DNA of 64,000 bases from the NCBI GenBank assembly GCA_045646865.1, contig JAZRLM010000002.1, forward strand, positions 1 to 64,000. The letters are read 5' to 3'. This DNA is from SIG440 sp045646865. Its GTDB lineage: Bacteria > Bacillota > Clostridia > Monoglobales > Monoglobaceae. Positions 43,115 through 50,672 of the stretch are shown piece by piece. The first letter of the stretch is position 1; every line of letters starts with the position of its first letter. Made by a program: the position numbers and the translations under genes. The notes under the pieces were generated by a model. That model was not told where the DNA came from. It saw only the letters and a program-made list of their open reading frames with translations, and ran no database searches.

Positions 43115-45433
43115 ATGAAAAATTTAGTTAATAAAATAAAAAGTTCGCGCAGTAGAATTGCGGCGACTGTTGTGGTTGCCGTTTTGCTGTGCGTTGTTTT
43201 TTTGGTAATGGTAGCTTTTGTATATAAAACTGCAGAGAATGAGGGCAAAGAGTCACTTCATGTAACAACAAAAGAAATACGCGAGGATATAAATCTGCAG
43301 ATGGTGTCTGACCGTGAAAATCTTCAGACAATGGCTCGTTTTGCGGCAAAACTTTATTCTGATGGTGAAGGCTTTGAGTTGTTATTTAAATCCTATGAGA
43401 AAATTGGACTTATTGAGAATATCGGCATACTAACATCTGATAATTTCTTGTTGTCCAAAGCCGGCAGAACTGATGTTTCTTATGAGATGAACTTTGCGGA
43501 TGAAATGCTAAAAGCACCGTATATAAGCGGCAGAATAAAAGATATAACTAACCCCAGCGAGGAACTTGTCCGCAGTGCGGTACCTGTAAAGGTAAACGAT
43601 AAGACCATTGCAATTCTTTATGGTGTGATTGATCTTGATACTTTGTATGAAAGATATTATGACAGTGCGGCAAAAATGAATGCACGTCTTTTTGTGCTTG
43701 AACGCGGAACAGGAAACTTTATTATAGATACCAAGAATAAGGATCTTGGCAATCTGACATCGCTTGCACAGCGTAAATACAACAAAGGTTTTTCCTATTC
43801 GAAACTTGCTCAGAGCATATACGACGGTAAAGACGGGTTTAGTGCTTTTAACTCTAAAGATAATGATATAGCATATTATGTTCATTATGCGCCGCTTGAT
43901 ATAGGCGATTGGCAGATTATGCTGGCTATGCCTGAAGAGACTGTATTTGAAGAAGCAAGAAAAATGGGAATTAACATGACCCTTATGTTTTTAATAGTTG
44001 TTTGTGTTATGGTGGCCTATCTGACAATGATTTTCTCTTCCGAAAGAAGAATTTTAAGGATGAATCTCCGTGCTTCTAATGTAAGAAAACTTCTGTTAGA
44101 AGTCAGCCAAAGAACAAGCAGTATGTCAGAGGCACTTGAGAATCTGGCTGCATTTGCAAAATCACGTTCGGCTTTTTTTGTGGATACAGACGGCGAGGAT
44201 TACAGTTATATTAATCCTGTGTTCAAAAGCAAAAAACTTACTGGCGATGACAAACAAAGATTTATATTTGACCTGTTCTGCTGGGCGGGCAAACAAAAAA
44301 ACAACAAAAATGTTGCGGTTAGTACCATAAGGATTGTTGTGGATAAAGAACTTAAAAAGTCCTCACCGGAATTTTATGAGTTTTTAACCCGAAACAAAAT
44401 TAAAAATATTACATATGCATCAGTATTCAATCTGCGTGACCACATAAGTATATTAGGTGTTGTAAACACTAACAAGTATCTTGATGTGAAAAATCTTTTG
44501 AGTGAAATTGCAGTTTGTTTCTCAATGGCGGTTTATAACAAGAAATATCTTGCAAAAACTGAGACGGTTGCCGCAACAGACTCTCTTACTGGTGTAAATA
44601 ACCGTATGGCATATAAAAGGGATGTTGTGGCTCTTGATGAAAAAATCACCGAGGATTTGTCGTGTATTTATATCGACGTTAATGAGCTCCATATTATCAA
44701 CAACAAACACGGTCACGCCGCAGGCGATGCTATGCTTTTGTTTATTGCAAAAACCCTGAAAGAACTTTTTGAGGGACAGCACATTTACCGTATGGGTGGC
44801 GACGAGTTTCTTGTGTTTGTTAAAAATTGTCCCGATTATGAGGTTTCTAATAAGATCGAATTATTGCACGAAAGATTAAAGGTTATGAATTATCATGTGT
44901 CGGTGGGTATGGCGTTCTGCAAAAGCAATAAAGATACCGAAGCTATGGTTAAAACGGCAGAAAAGCGGATGTATGAGGCAAAGGCCCTGTATTATCAGCA
45001 AAAAGAGCAGATGAGTTATAAAGAAACCATAAGCAAAAACATTGACCATATTAAAACAGGAATTACCGAACTTGACGCTATCCTTTCGATTTTGTCACAG
45101 CGGTATATGGGAATTTACTGTGTGTCGCTTAAAACTGACCAGGCACGTGAAATACTTATACCATCATATCTTAAAGAACTGGCTGGGGATGACCGTTGTT
45201 TCAGCAGAATTTTTGGAAGGTATATTCAGGATATGGCAAGTCATGACTATCAAAGACCCCTTCTCAACTTCCTTCGGTACGATGTTATTGAGGGTCAGTT
45301 GTTGGATGGTAACATTCCAAGTATCTCTTACGAGAAGGCCAACGGCGGAAGATTCAGACTTAGTGTTTATCCGCTTGGCGAAGCAACCGATAAAATTACC
45401 GAAACAATCTGGATTTTTGAAAAGGAAAATTAG
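43115..45433 (+). CDS. Membrane-bound dCache-GGDEF diguanylate cyclase
   Basis: The 772-residue protein has an N-terminal helix (about 15-40), an outer dCache-like sensor domain to about 285, a second helix (NMTLMFLIVVCVMVAYLTMIF), a cytosolic linker, and a GGDEF domain at about 485-645 (ATDSLTGVNNRMAYKRD, active site RMGGDEFLVF). No RxxD inhibitory site precedes the GGDEF (FEGQ in its place), so product inhibition is probably absent. A further ~130-residue C-terminal domain (MGIYCVSLKTDQAREILIPS onward) is unrecognised and PAS-like. ATG 43115 follows AAGGAAAAG. Confidence 0.9.
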   Translation: MKNLVNKIKSSRSRIAATVVVAVLLCVVFLVMVAFVYKTAENEGKESLHVTTKEIREDINLQMVSDRENLQTMARFAAKLYSDGEGFELLFKSYEKIGLIENIGILTSDNFLLSKAGRTDVSYEMNFADEMLKAPYISGRIKDITNPSEELVRSAVPVKVNDKTIAILYGVIDLDTLYERYYDSAAKMNARLFVLERGTGNFIIDTKNKDLGNLTSLAQRKYNKGFSYSKLAQSIYDGKDGFSAFNSKDNDIAYYVHYAPLDIGDWQIMLAMPEETVFEEARKMGINMTLMFLIVVCVMVAYLTMIFSSERRILRMNLRASNVRKLLLEVSQRTSSMSEALENLAAFAKSRSAFFVDTDGEDYSYINPVFKSKKLTGDDKQRFIFDLFCWAGKQKNNKNVAVSTIRIVVDKELKKSSPEFYEFLTRNKIKNITYASVFNLRDHISILGVVNTNKYLDVKNLLSEIAVCFSMAVYNKKYLAKTETVAATDSLTGVNNRMAYKRDVVALDEKITEDLSCIYIDVNELHIINNKHGHAAGDAMLLFIAKTLKELFEGQHIYRMGGDEFLVFVKNCPDYEVSNKIELLHERLKVMNYHVSVGMAFCKSNKDTEAMVKTAEKRMYEAKALYYQQKEQMSYKETISKNIDHIKTGITELDAILSILSQRYMGIYCVSLKTDQAREILIPSYLKELAGDDRCFSRIFGRYIQDMASHDYQRPLLNFLRYDVIEGQLLDGNIPSISYEKANGGRFRLSVYPLGEATDKITETIWIFEKEN

Positions 45434-45512
45434 AATTATTAAATAAAAAACCAACTCAGTGATTAAGCTTGTGTATAATTATTGGCGTTAGTATATAAAA
45501 AGGGGTATTTGT

Positions 45513-46438
45513 ATGGAGAAAAAAGTTCAGTTTTTTATTGATGACGTTCTCTGGGTGTTTCGTGATTTGACAAGGAAAAAACCCTCTTCGCTTTTTGATA
45601 ATCCGTATATGGCTATTCTTAAGCGCGCTTATGACGAATACGGAGTAAAAGTTCAGCTTAACGCATTTTACAGAACATCATTCTAGTATGGTAATGATGA
45701 ATTTTCTTTGTCAGATATGACAGACACCTATAAAAAAGAGTGGGAGCAGGCTGCTGACTGGCTTAAAATAGAATTCCATTTCAAGGAGGAGTGGCCGGAT
45801 TACCCATATATAAATGCAGATTACAGTCTGGTAAACGATAATTTTAATCTTATAAAAAGCGAGGTTGTTCGTTTTGCGGGCGAAAATTCTTTTGCGAAGA
45901 GTGTTGTGCCTCATTGGGCACCCATCAGCAGAGAGGGTATTCAAGCACTTTTGATAACGGAATCCGTGTAGCTTACGCCACATATGGCGAAAAAGAGAAA
46001 TACGACGGCAATGGAGTATCCCTTCCTTACGGACACGAATTCAGACTTTTGCACAACCGAAAAAAAGAAACAGGGGTATATAACAAAGTTACCCGTGACA
46101 AAGCGATAGCAAAGGCTCTTTGCGGATATAATCATATACCTGAAGAAGAGTATGTGGCATGTATGGGTAAGTTAAAAACTGTAAAAGACAGCCAAATAGG
46201 CATTTCGTATACAACTGCGGCTCAGGCGGTGCTGAATCTTATTCCGCTTGAAATACTTGAAAAGGAGCTTTCAAAATTTACAAATCAGGAATATCTGAGC
46301 ATAGGAAATCACGAACAGTACTATTATTCAGACTATTATGCATACCAGCCCGATTATGTCGAAAAAATTTATACAATGGGCAGAATAATGAAAGAAAACG
46401 GCTTTGAGTTTATTTTTGCCGAGGAATTGTCGCATTAA
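45513..46438 (+). pseudogene. Polysaccharide-deacetylase-like protein, broken by a stop and a frameshift
   Basis: One protein can be read across three pieces. It opens MEKKVQFFIDDVLWVFRDLT, passes an in-frame TAG at 45684-45686 (in AFYRTSF-stop-YGNDEFSLSD), continues to VVPHWAPISREGIQAL, then shifts frame at a T run (45949-45952) and goes on as FDNGIRVAYATYGE to the end at 46438. A single missing T explains the shift. Related intact clostridial proteins of unknown function that I recall have F or W at the TAG position. Two lesions make it a pseudogene. Confidence 0.85.
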
Positions 46439-46492
46439 TAAAATAAGCTGCGATGCAAAATGAATTTGATTAAACAATTAGATAGACTCCTC

Positions 46493-46521
46493 TTGACAAA
46501 TACGCTATTTGCTGTTATAAT
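46493..46521 (+). promoter_or_regulatory. Promoter of tRNA-Leu
   Basis: TTGACA (46493-46498), 17-base spacer, TATAAT (46516-46521). Confidence 0.9.
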
Positions 46522-46538
46522 AACTAATGATATAACTT

Positions 46539-46622
46539 GCGCCCGTGGCGGAATTGGCAGACGCGCTAGACTTAGGATCTAGTGTCAATGACGTGGGAGT
46601 TCAAGTCTCTTCGGGCGCACCA
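46539..46622 (+). tRNA. tRNA-Leu (anticodon TAG)
   Basis: A complete tRNA of the long-variable-arm class has the acceptor GCGCCCG paired with CGGGCGC, an encoded CCA, D-arm GGCGGAATTGGCAGACGC, anticodon arm TAGACTTAGGATCTA with the TAG anticodon, a variable arm, and T-arm GGGAGTTCAAGTCTC. A terminator hairpin follows. Confidence 0.97.
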
Positions 46623-46827
46623 TTGACATTAAAGCTTATCGGTTGCTTTCGGTAAGCTTTTTTGTTTTGTCAAAAAATTCACCAACAAATCACACATCGC
46701 CATCGGCTCGTGTTCTTTGGAAGAGACCCCTACGTGGCAAAACAATTCACAGGATTGTTTTGCATCACTCCGGCTTCGGGCGCACCATTGACATTAAAGC
46801 TTATCGGTTGCTTTCGGTAAGCTTTTT
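46609..46827. repeat. 54-bp direct duplication of the tRNA-Leu 3' end and terminator
   Basis: The segment from the end of tRNA-Leu through its terminator, beginning CTTCGGGCGCACCATTG, appears at 46609-46662 and again, by eye identical, at 46774-46827. Between the copies are 111 bases with a strong inverted repeat (GCAAAACAAT/ATTGTTTTGC at 46737-46763). This is the look of attL/attR around a small integrated element, or of a tandem duplication. No integrase gene is present. Confidence 0.8.
46636..46663 (+). terminator. tRNA-Leu terminator (first copy)
   Basis: AAGCTTA ... TAAGCTT stem with a T run. The second copy lies at 46798-46827. Confidence 0.75.
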
Positions 46828-46932
46828 CGCTCAGGGCGAATGGTCAGATTGCGTAGAGGAAGCACTTGTTAAGTATCTTGGCTATAATATTGACGTACTT
46901 TAATAAATAAATTAAAAAATGGAGGAAAAATT

Positions 46933-47316
46933 ATGAACAAACTTTGAATTTTTATGAATTTCTGGGAAAAGAACTGGGATGTCGACCACGTAAAGTATAT
47001 CAAAAAGGCAAAGGCAATCGGTTTTGATGTTCTTGAATTTCAGGCACAGCCCCTTCTTGAAATGTCCGATGACAAAATCCGTTCACTCAAGTTTCTTGCT
47101 GATGAAGTAGGCATCGAGCTTACTTACAGCCTTGGTCTTGACAGAAATTACGACGTATCTTCACTTTATGAGAAGGTAAGAAAAGGCGGCGAGGTTAGCC
47201 GTGATATTCACGTTTACCGCAACCTTGTTGATAATCCTACAGAAGCAGGTATTGATGCAGAAGCTGCATATCTCCTTAACTTTGAAAAGGAGATGCTGAA
47301 GAAATACAATATGTAA
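46933..47316 (+). pseudogene. Sugar phosphate isomerase/epimerase (tagatose/psicose 3-epimerase-like), internally deleted
   Basis: After GGAGG (46921-46925) the ATG at 46933 opens MNKL, then an in-frame TGA (46945-46947), then IFMNFWEKNWDVDHVKYI and FDVLEFQAQPLLEMSDD, matching the N-terminus of D-tagatose 3-epimerase-like TIM barrels. Around residue 75 the sequence jumps to GGEVSRDIHVYRNLVDN, which resembles the C-terminal end of the same family. The middle of the barrel, roughly 150-180 residues, is gone in frame. With a nonsense codon as well, this is a pseudogene. Confidence 0.8.
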
Positions 47317-47334
47317 TTATTTACAGTTTTTAAA

Positions 47335-47356
47335 GAGCGTATGTTTGCATACGCTC
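47335..47356 (+). terminator. Hairpin after the epimerase remnant
   Basis: GAGCGTATG (47335-47343) pairs with CATACGCTC (47348-47356). The T tract is poor. Confidence 0.55.
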
Positions 47357-47372
47357 ATTAGTTTGCTATAAT
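47345..47372 (+). promoter_or_regulatory. Promoter of the nucleotide-sugar dehydratase gene
   Basis: TTGCAT (47345-47350), 16-base spacer, TATAAT (47367-47372). The -35 overlaps the preceding hairpin. Confidence 0.65.
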
Positions 47373-47425
47373 ATGGTTGAATGTTTGGCGTATTTATGAT
47401 ATGATATCTATCGAGGTGACTGAAT

Positions 47426-48538
47426 TTGAATACACAGTTTGATGAATTAAATACAGAGGCTTTACTTGACAGAGAAGAAGTTGTCCTTGACAATGCATTG
47501 ATTAATAATGAAATTGCGGGCAAGGTTGTTCTTGTTACGGGTGCAGGTGGAACAATAGGTTCTGAACTGTGCAGACAGATTGCGGTTTATAAGCCTGATA
47601 AAATTATTCTTCTTGATATATATGAAAATACTATGTATCAGCTTGAAAACGAGCTGGAGGAAAGGTTTCCAAAGCAAAATGTTATCTCGCTTGTTGCATC
47701 CATAAGGGACAGGATTCGGCTTGAAATAATATTTGATGAATACCGTCCTGAAATTATTTTTCATGCGGCGGCGCATAAGCACGTGCCTCTTATGGAAGAC
47801 AGCCCGGGAGAAGCAGTAAAAAACAATGTTCTGGGAACACTAAATGTTGCACAATGTGCAGTAGAATATGGTGCGAAAAAATTTATTCTGATTACAACCG
47901 ACAAGGCTGTGAATAGCACCAATATTATGGGTGCAAGCAAAAGAATATGCGAAATGATTATATGTGCATTGCAAAAAAGCACCGACACAGAGTTTGCAGC
48001 AGTAAGATTCGGAAATGTTCTTGGGTCAAGCGGCTCGGTGGCTTTAAGATTTCAAAGGCAGATTAAACAGGGCGGTCCTGTTACGGTTACACATCCTGAA
48101 GTTACAAGGTTTTTTATGACTGTGTCCGAGGCGGCTCAGCTTGTTCTTCAGGCAACGGCTTATGCAAAGGGTGGCGAAATTTTTGTCCTTGATATGGGCA
48201 AGCCTGTAAAAATTCTTGAACTGGCAAAACGTATGATTTCTCTTGCAGGACTTGAGCCTGAACGTGATATAAAAATAATTTTCACAGGACACAGACCGGG
48301 CGATAAGGAATTTGAGGAACTTCTGACAGAAGAGGAGGGACTTTCGGTAACACAGCACAAAAAGATTTTTATTGCCAAGCCGGAATGTATTGATGCAGAT
48401 GAACTTATGCGAAAAATAGAAATATTGAGATCGGTGGCAGATAAAGACAGCGGAACTGTAAAAAATAATGTTGCAGAGATAGTTTCCACCTATAATACAA
48501 GTGAAAAAAATCTGCAAAATTTTGAAGAAAATACTTGA
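47426..48538 (+). CDS. UDP-sugar 4,6-dehydratase, soluble CapD/FlaA1-like
   Basis: This 370-residue extended short-chain dehydrogenase belongs to the CapD/WbpM-FlaA1 group that forms UDP-4-keto-6-deoxy sugars for surface polysaccharides. Motifs are LVTGAGGTIGSELCRQI (NAD), FHAAAHKHVPLMED, TTDKAVNSTNIMGASKR (catalytic region with Met and Lys in the MxxxK form), and FFMTVSEAAQLV. Unlike CapD it has no membrane helices; the N-terminal LNTEALLDREEVVLD is the sequence that normally follows the helices. It starts at TTG 47426 after GAGGTGA. No other glycan gene is adjacent. Confidence 0.88.
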   Translation: MNTQFDELNTEALLDREEVVLDNALINNEIAGKVVLVTGAGGTIGSELCRQIAVYKPDKIILLDIYENTMYQLENELEERFPKQNVISLVASIRDRIRLEIIFDEYRPEIIFHAAAHKHVPLMEDSPGEAVKNNVLGTLNVAQCAVEYGAKKFILITTDKAVNSTNIMGASKRICEMIICALQKSTDTEFAAVRFGNVLGSSGSVALRFQRQIKQGGPVTVTHPEVTRFFMTVSEAAQLVLQATAYAKGGEIFVLDMGKPVKILELAKRMISLAGLEPERDIKIIFTGHRPGDKEFEELLTEEEGLSVTQHKKIFIAKPECIDADELMRKIEILRSVADKDSGTVKNNVAEIVSTYNTSEKNLQNFEENT

Positions 48539-48563
48539 CTTTATTGCTTTAGTGTGATAAAAT
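48535..48563 (+). promoter_or_regulatory. Promoter of the T-box transcript
   Basis: TTGACT (48535-48540), 17-base spacer, TAAAAT (48558-48563). The -35 overlaps the stop of the preceding gene. Confidence 0.75.
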
Positions 48564-48569
48564 ACATAC

Positions 48570-48851
48570 AATCTCATAAAAAATTAAATGCGTTTGAGCA
48601 GAAACAAGTAGGGCTTGTTGGAGTCTTCAGAGAGTTGCCGGATGGTGCGAGGCAATGACAAAGGCATGCTTGAATACCTTCTGTTAGCAGTGCACCGAAA
48701 GGAAACAAGTAGGCTGCAACGGGTGTTCCCGTTATAGAACAAGGGTATTGATGGATACCCGATAAGGTCATTGCTGTAAGGCTTTGACGAATTGAGGTGG
48801 TACCACGGGAATTTCTCGTCCTCAGACAAAATCTGTAGGGCGAGTTTTTTT
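48570..48851 (+). promoter_or_regulatory. T-box leader, probably tyrosine-specific
   Basis: The leader has a stem I with AGCAGAA paired to TTCTGTT, the AGTA / GAA loop-E pair, and an AG-bulge region AGAGAGTTGCCGGATGGTG. The T-box sequence is AATTGAGGTGGTACCACG (48790-48807). A terminator follows: CTCGTCCT (48815-48822) pairs with AGGGCGAG (48837-48844), then seven T. The triplet after GAA in the specifier loop is TAC, which reads Tyr; the base after it is C instead of the usual purine, so ACC (Thr) cannot be excluded. Uncharged tRNA should prevent termination. Confidence 0.9.
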
Positions 48852-48885
48852 ATTTTCGCCCTGAAAAAAGAAAGGGTGATTTTTT

Positions 48886-50430
48886 ATGGGAATTAAAATT
48901 GGAATGTTGGTTGTTTTCTTTGCGGTAATGATTGCGGTTGGCTTTTATTGCAAAAAGAACGCAACCGACGTAAGAGGTTTTGTTCTTGGTGGTAGAGCTG
49001 TTGGTCCTTGGCTTACTGCTTTCGCTTACGGAACATCGTATTTTTCGGCCGTTATTTTTGTAGGATATGCCGGACAGTTCGGTTGGAAGTTTGGTATAGC
49101 TTCAACATGGATTGGCATAGGTAATGCGGTGCTTGGTTCTCTGCTTGCGTGGATGGTTCTGGGTCGCAGAACAAGGCTTATGACCCAACATCTTGAAAGC
49201 TCCACAATGCCTGAATTCTTTGGTAAAAGATACAGCAGTCCTGCTCTTAAGATTGCGGCATCTGCAGTTGTTTTTGTGTTTCTTATTCCTTACACCGCAT
49301 CGCTTTACAACGGTCTTTCAAGACTTTTTGAAATGGCTTTTCCGGGTGTCAGCTACTCTGTATGTGTAATTGTAATGGCAATTCTTACGGGTGTTTATGT
49401 TATAGCTGGTGGATATATGGCAACTGCTATTAATGATTTTATACAAGGTATTATTATGATTGTGGGCATTATAGCCGTAATTGCGGCTGTACTTGCACAG
49501 AATGGCGGATTTGTTGAAGCTCTTAACGGTCTTGCTGAAATCAGTGTGGAGGGAAATGCACCCGGTGCATTTAATGCATTCTTCGGACCTGACCCATTGG
49601 GACTTTTCTTTGTGGTTATTCTGACATCTTTAGGAACATGGGGTCTGCCGCAGATGGTACAGAAATTCTATGCTATAAAGAGTGAAAAGGATATAACCAA
49701 AGGTACAGTTGTTTCGACCGTATTTGCTGTTATTGTTGCAGGTGGATGCTACTTCCTTGGTGGCTTTGGCAGATTGTTTACAGATAAACTTACATTTCTC
49801 CCCGACGGCTCAATTGCAGGTGGCTTTGATGCAATAGTTCCCACAATGCTTTCAGGTCTTCCTGATATACTGATTGGGGTGGTTATTGTACTGGTGCTTT
49901 CAGCATCAATGTCAACACTTTCATCACTTGTACTGACATCAAGCTCAACTCTTACACTTGATCTTATAAAAGGTCATATCGTAAAGAATATGTCAGAGAA
50001 GAAACAGCTTTTGATTATGCGAATTCTAATTGTGGTGTTTATTGCAATTTCTGCATACATAGCTCTTAACAAAGATAAACTCAGCGCTATTGCTGATATG
50101 ATGGGTATTTCATGGGGTGCATTAGCAGGTGCTTTCCTTGCACCGTTTATGTACGGTCTCTACTGGAAAAAGACAACAAAAGAGGCTGTGTGGGCAAGCT
50201 TTATATTTGGTGCAGGCATAATGATGCTTAATATGCTGATGCGCGGTTCCTTCCCCACAATTTTGCAGTCACCTATTAACTGTGGGGTTATTGCAATGCT
50301 GGGCGGTTTGGTTATCGTTCCGGTTGTCAGCATAATTACAAAAAAACCTGATAAAGCATTGACAGAAGAAATGTTTGCTTGTTATAATAAAGAGGTAGTT
50401 GTCCCTGCAAAAAAATCTTTGGGCGATTAA
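48886..50430 (+). CDS. Sodium:solute symporter (SSS family) under T-box control
   Basis: The 514-residue protein has about 13 helices of the SSS family (PutP/PanF-like). It starts with LVVFFAVMIAVGFYCKKNA, then FVLGGRAVGPWLTAFAYGTSYFSAVIF, the SSS signature area with the sodium-site helix, and GGYMATAINDFIQGIIM. Family members take up proline, pantothenate, nucleosides, amino acids or carboxylates. Control by a T-box implies uptake of an amino acid or a precursor, probably aromatic if the specifier is UAC. Ribosome site AAAGGGTGA. Confidence 0.85.
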   Translation: MGIKIGMLVVFFAVMIAVGFYCKKNATDVRGFVLGGRAVGPWLTAFAYGTSYFSAVIFVGYAGQFGWKFGIASTWIGIGNAVLGSLLAWMVLGRRTRLMTQHLESSTMPEFFGKRYSSPALKIAASAVVFVFLIPYTASLYNGLSRLFEMAFPGVSYSVCVIVMAILTGVYVIAGGYMATAINDFIQGIIMIVGIIAVIAAVLAQNGGFVEALNGLAEISVEGNAPGAFNAFFGPDPLGLFFVVILTSLGTWGLPQMVQKFYAIKSEKDITKGTVVSTVFAVIVAGGCYFLGGFGRLFTDKLTFLPDGSIAGGFDAIVPTMLSGLPDILIGVVIVLVLSASMSTLSSLVLTSSSTLTLDLIKGHIVKNMSEKKQLLIMRILIVVFIAISAYIALNKDKLSAIADMMGISWGALAGAFLAPFMYGLYWKKTTKEAVWASFIFGAGIMMLNMLMRGSFPTILQSPINCGVIAMLGGLVIVPVVSIITKKPDKALTEEMFACYNKEVVVPAKKSLGD

Positions 50431-50454
50431 TAATGAATTTTATACAGAAAAGGA

Positions 50455-50474
50455 CTGTCTGTTTGAACAGACAG
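50455..50474 (+). terminator. Possible terminator after the symporter gene
   Basis: CTGTCTGTT (50455-50463) and AACAGACAG (50466-50474) pair. Only CCTTTCTGTCGTTTT follows, so termination may be partial. Confidence 0.5.
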
Positions 50475-50495
50475 CCTTTCTGTCGTTTTAATAAA

Positions 50496-50670
50496 GGGGG
50501 CTAATAAAGTGAAAATCACGTTATTAGCCTCCGATGGATTTGATTGCACCGCCGAAACTTTTGCACCACAGTGGTGCAAAACGGCGATGTGCGTAATTTC
50601 CACTATACGCCTTATCTGCCCACGATAAGAGTATATAAAAAATTTTACATTATTTTTGTGGGCAGAAAGG
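50496..50670 (+). promoter_or_regulatory. Highly structured intergenic region before the acid-CoA ligase
   Basis: Three large stems follow one another: GGCTAATAA...TTATTAGCC (50499-50529); GCACCGCCG...CGGCGATGTGC around a long TTTTGCACCAC/GTGGTGCAAAA arm (50546-50592); and CTGCCCAC (50616-50623) with GTGGGCAG (50658-50665), which abuts the ligase ribosome site. It is either a palindromic repeat element inserted between two genes or a regulatory leader. No gene is seen in it. Confidence 0.55.
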
Positions 50671-50672
50671 CT

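Noticed and set aside
45684..45686. TAG read as pyrrolysine or suppressed stop
   Set aside because: A second frameshift lies downstream, and other genes in the window end with TAG in the normal way.
46643..46903. An 86-codon plus-strand frame running through the tRNA-Leu repeat
   Set aside because: It reads the terminator and the duplicated tRNA end, so the peptide contains the repeat twice. No ribosome site and no family. Only its last 24 codons look protein-like.
46945..46947. TGA as a selenocysteine codon in the epimerase remnant
   Set aside because: It is codon 5, no SECIS-like hairpin follows, and the gene has a large internal deletion.
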